This document shows positions 36,017 through 43,437 of a DNA stretch of 64,000 nucleotides, in pieces. Source of the DNA: CBDHDJ01 sp965261645. Lineage in GTDB: Bacteria > Pseudomonadota > Alphaproteobacteria > SHVV01. The position numbers were made by a program, and so were the translations under genes. The stretch covers positions 992,001 to 1,056,000 of the forward strand of contig CBDHDJ010000004.1 in assembly GCA_965261645.1 (NCBI GenBank). The letters run 5' to 3'. The stretch's first letter is position 1; each line of letters starts with the position of its first letter. The notes beneath the pieces were generated by a model. The model had not been told where the DNA came from, made no database searches, and saw nothing but the letters and a program-made list of their open reading frames with translations.

Positions 36017-36312
36017 TCAGCCCTGTGAGCCTCCCGATGGCCGTACCGCCCGCCACCCGCGCTGCCCGCCACATCGTCCAGGAGGGCCCCGCGCCTCGCG
36101 GCGGATCACGGCACGACGCCGTTATTTTTGACCACCACGCAAAGCGCACAACCAAATACGAGTGAAAGTCCCATAAACAGCGCCTTTCAGGCCGTTTTCT
36201 GGGCTTTTCCCCAATTAACGGCAATTATAGGGGCTGGTCAACGACCCGCAAGTTTGTGTTTCATGCTTGGTTTGACAGGCAAAGCGACTGACGGACACGA
36301 GTTCGAGCAACG
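36017..36312. other. Intergenic region upstream of dtd, locally AT-rich
   Basis: This gap of 296 nt is between the leftward pentapeptide gene and the rightward dtd gene, so both promoters should lie here. From about 36120 the base composition falls well below the surroundings, with runs such as CCCCAATTAACGGCAATTAT. A TTGACA at about 36271-36276 has no convincing -10 partner. I see no RNA gene or repeat. Confidence 0.6.
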
Positions 36313-36759
36313 ATGAAAGCCCTTCTGCAGCGCGTGAGCGGGGCGCGTGTGAGAGTCGATGGCGAGGTCATCGCCGATATCGGCGCGGGCCTGCTTGTGC
36401 TACTCGGCGTGGCCGCGGGCGACGGCGAAGCGGAAGCCGATACGCTTGCCGCCAAGATCGCCAAGCTCCGCATCTTCGCGGACGAGGCGGGGAAAATGAA
36501 CCTCGCGGTGGCGGACGTAATGGGGAGCGCGCTGGTGGTCAGCCAGTTCACGCTCTGCGCCGATACCAGCCGGGGCAACCGGCCGGGATTCTCGCGCGCC
36601 GCTGCGCCCGATGTGGCGGAGGTGCTCTATGCGTATTTCTGCGCCCGGCTCGAGGCCGCGGGCGTGCCCGTCCACACCGGCCGCTTCGCCGCCCACATGG
36701 CGGTCGAGCTCACCAACGACGGCCCGGTGACGATCTGGTTGGATACCGGGGCCGATTGA
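36313..36759 (+). CDS. dtd: D-aminoacyl-tRNA deacylase
   Basis: DTD removes D-amino acids (and glycine mischarged on tRNA-Ala) from tRNA. The 148-residue length is normal. The two cross-subunit active-site motifs are present: VSQFTLCAD (family SQFTxxAD) near residue 78 and TNDGPVTIWLD (family NxGPVT) near the C-terminus. The start MKALLQRVSGARV is the usual one. No strong ribosome-binding site precedes it. It ends in a convergent arrangement with an ABC binding-protein gene, separated by a stable hairpin. Confidence 0.95.
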   Translation: MKALLQRVSGARVRVDGEVIADIGAGLLVLLGVAAGDGEAEADTLAAKIAKLRIFADEAGKMNLAVADVMGSALVVSQFTLCADTSRGNRPGFSRAAAPDVAEVLYAYFCARLEAAGVPVHTGRFAAHMAVELTNDGPVTIWLDTGAD

Positions 36760-36779
36760 GAGGTATGGGCCCGGCGGAA

Positions 36780-36811
36780 AACCACCCCCGCGGCGAACCG
36801 TGGGGGCGGTT
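36780..36811. terminator. Stable stem-loop between convergent genes, probable bidirectional terminator
   Basis: The arms AACCACCCCCGCGG and CCGTGGGGGCGGTT enclose a CGAA tetraloop, giving a 14-bp stem with one A-C mismatch and one G-T wobble. On the minus strand the hairpin is followed by TTCC after GGTT. On the plus strand there is no T-run. It sits 20 nt from each of the dtd and binding-protein stops. Confidence 0.65.
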
Positions 36812-36831
36812 GAGCCAACCAAGCGTGTCCC

Positions 36832-37857
36832 TTACTTCGGCAAATAGTCGTTGGTGAAGTAGCTGGCCGGATCATCGCCCAGCGAGATGAGCTCGTACTT
36901 GAGCGCCCATTGCTGCGCCGTCGCCCACGGGCCGACCTCCTGGGAGAAGATCGTGCCGTCCTCGGCCACCCAGTCGGGCTTGGCCATGTCGTCGCCGGCC
37001 ACGTGCTCCTCTCTGGTGAACACGTCGTTGACCTTGACGACGTAATCGAGGGTGGTGGAGCCGTCCTCGCGCCAGTCCTTGAGGCCGCGGATCGACGCCT
37101 TGAGGAAGGCGCAGGCCGCGTTCGGGTTACGCTTGAGCCAGTTCTCGTTGCCGACGATCAGCTGGTAGTAAAACTGCGGCACGCCGAACTCGGTGTAGGG
37201 CATGAAGTTCATGGGCTCCTTGCCCTGCGCCGCCAAGACCATGTCGCCGATCACCAACTCGAAATAGGTCAGCGAATGCGACACGTCGATCTTCTTCTCG
37301 AGTACCAGGGGAATATGCGAGAAGCCGGGATCGATGACCTTGACGTCATCGCGCGTGATCCCGCCGGTGGCCAGCATCGTGTCGAGGAACGCCTGGGCAT
37401 CGAGCTTGGGACCGGTGCCGATGATCTTGTCCTTGAGATCGCCAGGTTTGGTGATGTTGCTCTCCTTGAGCGACATGAAGCCCGAAACCAGCTTGCGCAG
37501 CGTGGTGGCGACGGCGATCACCGGTATGCCGGTGTCACGCGCGATCATCACCTCGGGCACGTAAGTTAGGCCGAAGGTCACCCGCTCAGTGGCGACGAGC
37601 TTGATCGGATCGGCGGGGTTGGCCGGCGCGATGATCTCGACGTCGAGCCCCTCGTCCTCGTAGTAACCCTGGAGCTGGGCCTCCCAGAACGCGCCCTGGG
37701 TGACGGTGACCGGAATCCAGTCGGCCATCAGCACGATCTTGGAGGTCTCCGGCTTGCCGGGGCATGATTGAGCCGCCGCCGCAAACCCCCACAGCGCGAT
37801 GACAAGCACCACGCCACCCGCCAAGGCGGTGCGAAACAGAGCTGAACTTGAACGCAT
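36832..37857 (-). CDS. ABC transporter substrate-binding protein, NMT1/THI5-like (orphan)
   Basis: The 341-residue protein has a signal peptide (hydrophobic ALAGGVVLVIALWGFAAAAQ, cleavage probably near AAAQS). A type II binding-protein fold of the NMT1/SsuA/ThiY kind follows. MADWIPVTVTQGAFWEAQLQ and GYYEDEGLDVEI are characteristic of this group, which binds pyrimidine precursors, sulfonates, nitrate or related small molecules. GGGAGG upstream of the ATG at 37857 is a strong ribosome-binding site. No permease or ATPase of this type is near it in the window, so its transporter partners lie elsewhere. The ligand cannot be assigned. Confidence 0.88.
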   Translation of the reverse strand: MRSSSALFRTALAGGVVLVIALWGFAAAAQSCPGKPETSKIVLMADWIPVTVTQGAFWEAQLQGYYEDEGLDVEIIAPANPADPIKLVATERVTFGLTYVPEVMIARDTGIPVIAVATTLRKLVSGFMSLKESNITKPGDLKDKIIGTGPKLDAQAFLDTMLATGGITRDDVKVIDPGFSHIPLVLEKKIDVSHSLTYFELVIGDMVLAAQGKEPMNFMPYTEFGVPQFYYQLIVGNENWLKRNPNAACAFLKASIRGLKDWREDGSTTLDYVVKVNDVFTREEHVAGDDMAKPDWVAEDGTIFSQEVGPWATAQQWALKYELISLGDDPASYFTNDYLPK

Positions 37858-37934
37858 GGTGTCCTCCCTTCCTTATTCTTTCGCCTCGGGCGCCCGGTTG
37901 ACGCGGGTGTTGGCCGGCCCGTGGCGACCGCATC

Positions 37935-38009
37935 TGGAGCGGGCGATGGGATTCGAACCCACGACCCCAACCTTGGCAAGGTTGTGCTCTACCCCTGAGC
38001 TACGCCCGC
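37935..38009 (-). tRNA. tRNA-Gly (anticodon GCC)
   Basis: Read on the minus strand, the acceptor stem GCGGGCG pairs with CGCCCGC. The D-loop region is GTAGCTCAGGGGTAGAGC. The anticodon loop CTTGCCAAG gives GCC, and the T-loop is GGTTCGAATCC. A CCA end is encoded (37937-37935). All arms fold normally. It lies 77 nt upstream of the binding-protein gene on the same strand. Confidence 0.97.
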
Positions 38010-38328
38010 GCTCCGCAAGCGGCACGCCTCGCGAGATGGCCCCGCAGGCGAACCGATCATAAGACAAGCACACAGCTTTGCAAAGAACGCGGCCGGGCGG
38101 ACCGCGCTCGGCCATAATCGTGCGGCGGACGTATCCCACCTCTCCGATCCCGGCCAACTTGCCCCCGATCTCGCTCAACTTGCCGCCAATTCGCCCCCCG
38201 ATCTCGCCCAATTTGCCGCCAACTTGCCATTGTCCGCGCGCCCCGCTTTGTTGTTATGATGAGCCGGCGAGCACGAGCAAATTCATGCACCTGCTAGTCG
38301 CAATCGGCCAACCAGGTACACCTAGCAC
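38010..38328. other. Intergenic region with tandem repeats and a possible cnoX promoter
   Basis: These 319 nt separate the leftward tRNA-Gly gene from rightward cnoX. The middle holds a 33-bp tandem repeat (38144-38228). Just after it, TTGTCC (38230-38235) and TATGAT (38255-38260) with a 19-nt spacer form a possible rightward promoter about 65 nt before the cnoX ATG. No further gene is supported; short leftward frames here are repetitive. Confidence 0.5.
38144..38228. repeat. 33-bp tandem repeat, two full units and one partial
   Basis: Units at 38163-38195 and 38196-38228 both begin CCCCGATCTCGC and differ at only four of 33 positions. A partial, degenerate copy (CCGATC then CGGCCAACTTGC) precedes them at 38144-38162. 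The units abut without spacers, so this is not a CRISPR array. The period is divisible by three, which makes the short frames crossing it look repetitive. Confidence 0.85.
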
Positions 38329-39237
38329 ATGGAAGACAGCACCAACCTCACGCCGCCCGCGGAGCAAGCCCAAGTCATCAAGGAGGGCAGCGCCCAGACC
38401 TTCATGCAGGACGTCATCCAGGCGTCAGAGCAGGTCCCCGTTATCGTCGATTTCTGGGCGCCGTGGTGCGAACCCTGCAAGCAGCTTGGCCCCGCGCTCG
38501 AGAAAGCGGTCAAGGACGCCGGCGGCGCCGTCAAGCTGGTCAAGATCAACATCGACGAAAACCCGGAGATCGCCCAGCAGCTGCACATCCAGTCGATCCC
38601 CGCCGTGTTCGCCTTCCAGAACGGTCAGCCGGTCGACGGCTTCGTCGGCGCGCTGTCGGAGAGCGAGATCAAAGCGTTCATCACGCGGCTCGGCGGCCCG
38701 TCCGGGCCCTCGCCGGCCGAGCAGGCCCTGGAGCAGGCCAAGGCCGCCTTCGATGCCGGCGATCTCGGCGGCGCAGCCAATATCTATGGCCAGGTCGTCA
38801 AGCAGGAAACCGGTAATCCGGTCGCGCTCGCGGGCCTGGCGCGCTGTTATCTCGGGCGCGGCGATCTTGAGCGGGCGCGCCAGACCCTCGCCTTGGTCCC
38901 GCCCGAGCATGCCGAGCATGCCGAGGTGACCGCCGCGACGGCGGCCGTCTCGCTCGCCGAGGGCGCGTGTGAAGCGGGCGACGCGAGCGAGTTGCGCGCG
39001 CAGGTGGACAACGAGCCCGACAATCACCAGGCGCGTTTCGATTTGGCCAAGGCGTTGATCAGCACCGGCGATCAGGAGGCCGGCATGAACGAGCTCCTGG
39101 AGATCGTGCGCCGCGAGCGCGGCTGGAACGATCAGGCGGCGCGTAAGCAGCTGTTGACCCTGTTCGATGCGCTGGGCCCGACGCACGAGCTCACCGTCGC
39201 CGGGCGGCGCCGGTTGTCATCGATGTTGTTTTCGTGA
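38329..39237 (+). CDS. cnoX: Thioredoxin-TPR co-chaperedoxin (CnoX/YbbN)
   Basis: The 302-residue protein has an N-terminal thioredoxin domain (residues about 25-130) and a C-terminal TPR-like helical domain (about 130-302). The active site is FWAPWCEPCKQLGP, with both cysteines. This differs from E. coli CnoX, which has lost the CXXC, and matches the redox-active alphaproteobacterial form. The family hands unfolded proteins to GroEL and DnaK during oxidative stress. VKINIDENPEIAQQ and SIPAVFAFQNG are classical thioredoxin segments. The TPR part has repeats such as FDAGDLGGAANIYGQVV. Confidence 0.92.
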   Translation: MEDSTNLTPPAEQAQVIKEGSAQTFMQDVIQASEQVPVIVDFWAPWCEPCKQLGPALEKAVKDAGGAVKLVKINIDENPEIAQQLHIQSIPAVFAFQNGQPVDGFVGALSESEIKAFITRLGGPSGPSPAEQALEQAKAAFDAGDLGGAANIYGQVVKQETGNPVALAGLARCYLGRGDLERARQTLALVPPEHAEHAEVTAATAAVSLAEGACEAGDASELRAQVDNEPDNHQARFDLAKALISTGDQEAGMNELLEIVRRERGWNDQAARKQLLTLFDALGPTHELTVAGRRRLSSMLFS

Positions 39238-39274
39238 CAGAGGCTTCGAGGGGCGGACATTCGGGTCGATCGCG

Positions 39275-39922
39275 ATGACAGATCTGCCACAGACCTTCGC
39301 CATCTTCCCGCTTGCCGGCGCCCTTTTACTGCCCGGCGGCCGGCTGCCGCTCAACATCTTCGAGCCGCGTTACCTCGATATGGTCAACGATGCGCTCAAG
39401 GAGCACCGCAACATCGGCATGATTCAACCGACCGACCCGCGCGATCACGACCGCAGCCCGAAGGTCTACGATATTGGCTGCCTCGGGCGCATCGTCTCGT
39501 TCAAGGAAACCGACGATGGCCGCTACCTCATTACCCTCAAGGGCTTGAGCCGCTTCTCCGTCGTCGACGAGCTGGCGGTCACCACGCGGTACCGTCAGGT
39601 GATGGCCTCGTTCGGGACGTTCGCCAACGATCCCGAGCCCGAGGATGATACGGGCTTCGACCGAACGGTGCTGCTCGAGGTCCTTCGCCCGTTCCTCAAA
39701 ATGCACGAGGTCGAAGTCGAATGGGACGCGATCGAGAACGTGCCGGGCCTGGCGCTGATCACCTCGTTGGCCATGACTTGCCCGTTCGCACCGAGCGAAA
39801 AACAGGCGCTTCTGGAAGCACCCTCGCTCGGCGAGCGGACCCAGCTGATCACCACTCTGATCGAGATGGCGCTCGCCCAGCGCGGCGCCAACCCGACCGC
39901 CTCGACCAAGGACATCAACTGA
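39275..39922 (+). CDS. LON-protease substrate-binding-domain protein
   Basis: The 215-residue protein is a stand-alone LON N-terminal domain without ATPase or protease parts. Family segments are FPLAGALLLPGGRLPLNIFE near the start, RYLDMVNDAL, IGCLGRIVSF and LKGLSRFSV. The function is unproven; it could bind unfolded protein. The open frame begins upstream within cnoX, but the ATG at 39275 gives the normal N-terminus. It lies 37 nt after cnoX and leads a close run with the next two small genes. Confidence 0.92.
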   Translation: MTDLPQTFAIFPLAGALLLPGGRLPLNIFEPRYLDMVNDALKEHRNIGMIQPTDPRDHDRSPKVYDIGCLGRIVSFKETDDGRYLITLKGLSRFSVVDELAVTTRYRQVMASFGTFANDPEPEDDTGFDRTVLLEVLRPFLKMHEVEVEWDAIENVPGLALITSLAMTCPFAPSEKQALLEAPSLGERTQLITTLIEMALAQRGANPTASTKDIN

Positions 39923-39935
39923 AGCCCACACCGGC

Positions 39936-40148
39936 ATGAGCGAGTCCCCGTCCGTCGATCCCAAGCTGCTCGAGATCCTCGTCTGCCCGCTGACCAAGGG
40001 GCCGCTCCGCTACGACCGCGAGGCGCAGGAGTTGATCAGCGAGCAAGCCGGTTTGGCCTATCCCGTGCGCGACGGCATTCCCATCATGCTGATCGATGAG
40101 GCGCGCCGCCTCGACGAGGACAAGCCGCCGCCGCAAGCCAGCCCCTGA
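39936..40148 (+). CDS. Trm112-family small protein (UPF0434)
   Basis: This 70-residue protein has the Trm112-like fold: LLEILVCPLTKGPLRYD at the N-terminus and AYPVRDGIPIMLIDEARRL at the C-terminus. In eukaryotes and archaea Trm112 activates methyltransferases; the bacterial role is unclear. A single Cys is left of the usual zinc pair, as in many bacterial members. It is 13 nt after the LON-domain gene, and its stop directly abuts the next ATG. Confidence 0.93.
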   Translation: MSESPSVDPKLLEILVCPLTKGPLRYDREAQELISEQAGLAYPVRDGIPIMLIDEARRLDEDKPPPQASP

Positions 40149-40520
40149 ATGGCCGCGCCCGAGCGCCGGCCACGGCCCACTGAGGTGCGCCTCAAGAGCG
40201 CGGACAAGCGGCTCGAGATCGACTTCGACAATGGCGAGAGCTTCGCTTACCCCGCCGAGTTCCTGCGTGTCGAAAGCCCCTCAGCCGAGGTGAAGGGCCA
40301 CGGCCCCGATCAGCGCGTGACGGTCGCCGGGCGGCGCCATGTCGGCATCATGCGGCTCGAGCCGGTGGGCCACTACGCCGTGCGCATCTTCTTCGACGAT
40401 CTCCACGACACCGGCATCTACTCGTGGGACTATCTCTACGACATCGGCCGCCGTCAGGATGAGCTCTGGCGGGCTTACCTGGAGGCGCTCGAGGAGAAGG
40501 GCCTGAGCCGCGATCCCTGA
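40149..40520 (+). CDS. DUF971 (gamma-butyrobetaine hydroxylase-like N-terminal domain) protein
   Basis: The 123-residue protein is a free-standing DUF971 domain. Typical segments are TEVRLKSADKRLEIDFDNGE, PAEFLRVESPSAEV, VGHYAVRIFFDDLHDTGIYS and YSWDYLYDIG. In other bacteria the domain occurs near Mrp/ApbC iron-sulfur carriers, but its role is not established. The ATG follows the previous stop with no gap, so translation is coupled. The next gene converges from the right. Confidence 0.92.
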   Translation: MAAPERRPRPTEVRLKSADKRLEIDFDNGESFAYPAEFLRVESPSAEVKGHGPDQRVTVAGRRHVGIMRLEPVGHYAVRIFFDDLHDTGIYSWDYLYDIGRRQDELWRAYLEALEEKGLSRDP

Positions 40521-40541
40521 GGCCGCCGGGCCATCCGCCAC

Positions 40542-41765
40542 CTAGAGCGGTATCCCCTCCATGAGGCGCGGCAGTTTGCCGAGGCGGCCACCGGCGTGGC
40601 GCATGAAGATGCGCTTCAACGGCGCGATGCGGTTGACCGCGGCGAGACCCGCATCGCGCGCCAGCCGCACCGGCGCGATGTCGTTGGAAAACAGCCGGTT
40701 GAGCGCATCCGTGGCGGCGAGCAGCACGACCGTATCGAAGCGCCGCCAGCGCTGATAGCGCTCCAGCACGCCCGCATCGCCGATGTCGAGCCCGAGCCGG
40801 GCGGCATCGACCAACACCTCGGCAAGCGCCGCGGCATCGCGCAGGCCCATGTTGAGCCCTTGACCGGCGATGGGATGCATGCCGTGGGCGGCATCGCCGA
40901 TGAGCGCGAGCCGGTGAGCGAGGGTGCGCTCGGCATGGAACAGCGCAAGCGGGTAATTCCAGCGCGGGCCGATGGTCTCCGCAGGCCCGAGGAAATCACC
41001 GAAGCGCCGGCGCATTTCCGCGTTGAACGCTCGATCGTCGAGCGCCATGACCGCCGGCGCGAGGTCCTTGTGCTCGGTCCAGACCAGCGAGGAGCGCCGG
41101 CCGGTCAGGGGCAGGATGGCGAACGGTCCGGCGGGAAGAAAACGCTCATGGGCGATGCCGCCATGGTCGCGCTCGTGGCGCACGGTGCAGACGATACCCA
41201 TTTGATCGTAGGCCCAGCCAACGGTGCCGATGCCGGCGGCCGTGCGGGTGGGCGAGGCGATCCCGTCGGCGGCGACGGCGAGCCGGGCGCGGAGACGGAT
41301 GCCATCCTCGAGGTCGGCCACCACGGCGCCGCGCTGGCGCTCGATCCCCCGGACCGCAGCCGGCGCGATCAGCTTGACGCGCTCGCACCGCCCAACCGCC
41401 CGGTAAAGCGCGCGGCGGATGATTCGGTTCTCGACCATGAAGCCGAGCGGCTCGGTACCGATGTCGCGGTGGTCGTAGTGCAGGAAGAGGAGCGAATCGC
41501 CCTCCGAAACGCGGATATCGAGGATCGGCTGGCTCTCGTGCGCCAGGCCGGGCCAAATGCCGGTCGCTTCAAGGGCGAGCTTGGAGCCGTACGCGATGGC
41601 CGATGCGCGGCCGTCGAACGGGATGGCGGACGCCGTGCGTGGCGCCTGGCGATCGACGACGAGGACATCGAAGCCGGCGCGTCCGGCCGCGACCGCGAAA
41701 CTGAGGCCGACCATGCCGCCGCCAATGACCACAATATCGGCGGCGCGGGTTTTTCGCGCGACCAT
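40542..41765 (-). CDS. FAD-dependent ubiquinone-biosynthesis hydroxylase (UbiH/UbiF/COQ6 family)
   Basis: This 407-residue flavoprotein monooxygenase would hydroxylate the ubiquinone ring at the membrane. The N-terminal dinucleotide fold is DIVVIGGGMVGLSFAVAAG. The central NADPH/FAD motif is in RLAVAADGIASPTR, and the second FAD motif is LALIGDAAHGMHPIAGQGLN near residue 280, the hallmark of the family. GGAGGA lies just before the ATG at 41765; two earlier in-frame starts (41777 and 41780) would add five residues or fewer. The ring position is not decided. It is divergent from the amidase gene with about 85 nt between them. Confidence 0.93.
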   Translation of the reverse strand: MVARKTRAADIVVIGGGMVGLSFAVAAGRAGFDVLVVDRQAPRTASAIPFDGRASAIAYGSKLALEATGIWPGLAHESQPILDIRVSEGDSLLFLHYDHRDIGTEPLGFMVENRIIRRALYRAVGRCERVKLIAPAAVRGIERQRGAVVADLEDGIRLRARLAVAADGIASPTRTAAGIGTVGWAYDQMGIVCTVRHERDHGGIAHERFLPAGPFAILPLTGRRSSLVWTEHKDLAPAVMALDDRAFNAEMRRRFGDFLGPAETIGPRWNYPLALFHAERTLAHRLALIGDAAHGMHPIAGQGLNMGLRDAAALAEVLVDAARLGLDIGDAGVLERYQRWRRFDTVVLLAATDALNRLFSNDIAPVRLARDAGLAAVNRIAPLKRIFMRHAGGRLGKLPRLMEGIPL

Positions 41766-41850
41766 GTGTCCTCCCATCAAGGCCTCACCCCTTACCTTCG
41801 CCGCCGACCGCCACGTTGTCCAGCCTCCTCCGCTCCGCTAGAGTGCCGCG

Positions 41851-43215
41851 GTGAACGGAGCCTGGCACGAGAGAACGGCGCTTGAGCTCGGCGCGGCCAT
41901 CGGCGCCGGCGAGATCGACGCGGTGGCGCTGGCCGAGCATTTCTTCGCGCGCATCGCCGAGCGCGATTCCGATCGGACCGTCTATATCCGGACGACGCCC
42001 GAACGGGCCTTGGCCGAGGCGGAGGCCGCACGCGACAGGGCCAAGGCGGACTTGCGGCGGAGCCCGCTCGATGGCGTGCCGATCTCGTGGAAGGACTTGT
42101 TCGACACCGCCGGCACCACCACCACGGCCGGCTCGCCGCTCCTCGCCGACCGCGTACCGGACCGCGATGCGGCCGTCCTCGCCAGGGCGACGCGCGCCGG
42201 CCTGGTCTGTCTCGGCAAAACCTCGCTGACCGAGTTCGCCTATTCCGGCCTCGGCATCAACCCCTCGCTCGGCACCCCGGTCAACCCGCTCGACGACAAG
42301 ACACCCCGGGTGCCCGGCGGCTCGTCATCGGGCGCCGGCGTATCGATCGCCGCCGGGCTCGCCGCCGCCGCGATCGGTACCGACACCGGCGGATCGGTGC
42401 GCATCCCCGCAGCGTTCCACGGTCTCGTCGGCCTCAAGCTGACCTATGGCGTGTTGCCCCTCGAGGGCATCGTCCCGCTGTGGCCGGATGTCGATTCGCC
42501 GGGGCCTTTGAGCCGCGACGTGGCCGATGCCAACGCGCTTTTTGCCGTGCTCGCCGCACGGCCGCCGGCCGATCTCGCCGGCGCGAGCCTCAAAGGCGTT
42601 CGCTTCCTCGCGCCGACCAACCAAATCTGGGGCCCATCGGACGAGGGCATGGACGAGGTGATCAAGGATGCGGTGAAAAGGCTCGAGGGCGCCGGAGCCA
42701 CGGTCAGCCGCGAAGACGTGGCGGAGCTCGATGAGTTTCAGGAGATCGCGCCGGACATCCCCAAACTCATGAGCTCCGAGGCTTATGCCGTCTGGGGCGA
42801 GACACTTGAGTCCCAACCCGAACGTGTTTTCGGGCCGATCCTCGATCGCTTCCGCATCGGCCGCGAGCAGAACGCCGCGCAGGTGATCCGGACGCGCATG
42901 AATCTCGGCGAGCTCAGCCAGCGCTACCGCGCCCGAACCGCCGCCTACGCCGCGCTGCTCACCCCCACCGCCCCGATGCTTCCGCCGCCTCTGGCGGGGC
43001 TTGTTGAAGGTGGCGATGCCTATATGAAAGCCAATCTGCGGACCGTCAGCGCCACGCGTATCGCCAATCTCCTCAAGCTCTGCGCAATCACGCTGCCCTG
43101 CGGCACGGTGGACGGCCTGCCGGTCGGCCTCATGCTGAGCGCGCAACCCTATCGGGAGAAGGCTCTCCTGCGTATCGCCGCTGCTGTCGAGGCGGCGCTG
43201 GCGGACAGGAACTGA
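41851..43215 (+). CDS. Amidase-signature-family hydrolase
   Basis: The 454-residue enzyme has the Ser-Ser-Lys catalytic triad regions of the amidase signature family. The Lys is in GVPISWKDLFDTAGT near residue 79. The glycine-serine stretch GGSSSGAGVSIAAGLAAAAI near residues 152-171 carries one Ser, and GTDTGGSVRIPAAFHGLVG the nucleophile. It resembles GatA but no GatB or GatC is nearby, so it is more likely a general amidase. The start is a GTG at 41851. It lies upstream of ftsK with a 222-nt gap. Confidence 0.9.
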   Translation: MNGAWHERTALELGAAIGAGEIDAVALAEHFFARIAERDSDRTVYIRTTPERALAEAEAARDRAKADLRRSPLDGVPISWKDLFDTAGTTTTAGSPLLADRVPDRDAAVLARATRAGLVCLGKTSLTEFAYSGLGINPSLGTPVNPLDDKTPRVPGGSSSGAGVSIAAGLAAAAIGTDTGGSVRIPAAFHGLVGLKLTYGVLPLEGIVPLWPDVDSPGPLSRDVADANALFAVLAARPPADLAGASLKGVRFLAPTNQIWGPSDEGMDEVIKDAVKRLEGAGATVSREDVAELDEFQEIAPDIPKLMSSEAYAVWGETLESQPERVFGPILDRFRIGREQNAAQVIRTRMNLGELSQRYRARTAAYAALLTPTAPMLPPPLAGLVEGGDAYMKANLRTVSATRIANLLKLCAITLPCGTVDGLPVGLMLSAQPYREKALLRIAAAVEAALADRN

Positions 43216-43297
43216 TTTGTGACCCCTAATCGCCCGCCTCGCGGTCGCCCCACGGTGGGGCACATCATGCGAATTTATGTGCGTAGACCGCTAACCC

Positions 43298-43326
43298 TTG
43301 TATCATCGGCGAGGCGGCGGTAAAGT
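43298..43326 (+). promoter_or_regulatory. Candidate ftsK promoter
   Basis: TTGTAT (43298-43303) and TAAAGT (43321-43326) are 17 nt apart, optimal spacing. The transcript would begin near 43333, about 105 nt before the ftsK ATG and just upstream of a DnaA-box match. Confidence 0.4.
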
Positions 43327-43347
43327 TGTTTGTGTTTTGTACGCGGG

Positions 43348-43356
43348 TTATCCACA
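43348..43356 (+). promoter_or_regulatory. Perfect DnaA-box match (TTATCCACA) in the ftsK leader
   Basis: TTATCCACA is identical to the high-affinity E. coli DnaA box. It lies about 20 nt downstream of the candidate ftsK promoter and 82 nt before the ATG. It is a single copy without an AT-rich unwinding region, so a regulatory site is more likely than an origin. A chance occurrence is possible. Confidence 0.45.
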
Positions 43357-43437
43357 GGTCGACGGTGTGACGGGGCGGTGCGGCCGTGGCGGCCGCGCGC
43401 ACGCGACAGTGCGAGAGCCGGTAGAGAGCCCGCCGTC

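Noticed and set aside
34649..36028. 459-codon open frame opposite the pentapeptide gene, rich in regular Glu/Val/Gly repeats
   Set aside because: Its repeats are the complement of the pentapeptide codons, and the minus strand gives the real A(D/N)LXX pattern.
37935..38009. tRNA-Gly as an integration site of a genomic island
   Set aside because: No integrase, direct-repeat copy of the tRNA end or mobility gene was seen on either side.
38144..38228. Possible CRISPR-like repeat
   Set aside because: Units abut directly with no spacers, there are only two full copies, and no cas genes are in the window.
43247..43261. GCCCCA...TGGGGC palindrome after the amidase as a terminator
   Set aside because: The hairpin is short with a three-base loop, and no T-run follows on either strand.
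43348..43356. Replication origin at the DnaA box
   Set aside because: There is a single box with no cluster, no AT-rich unwinding region and no dnaA or dnaN neighbour.
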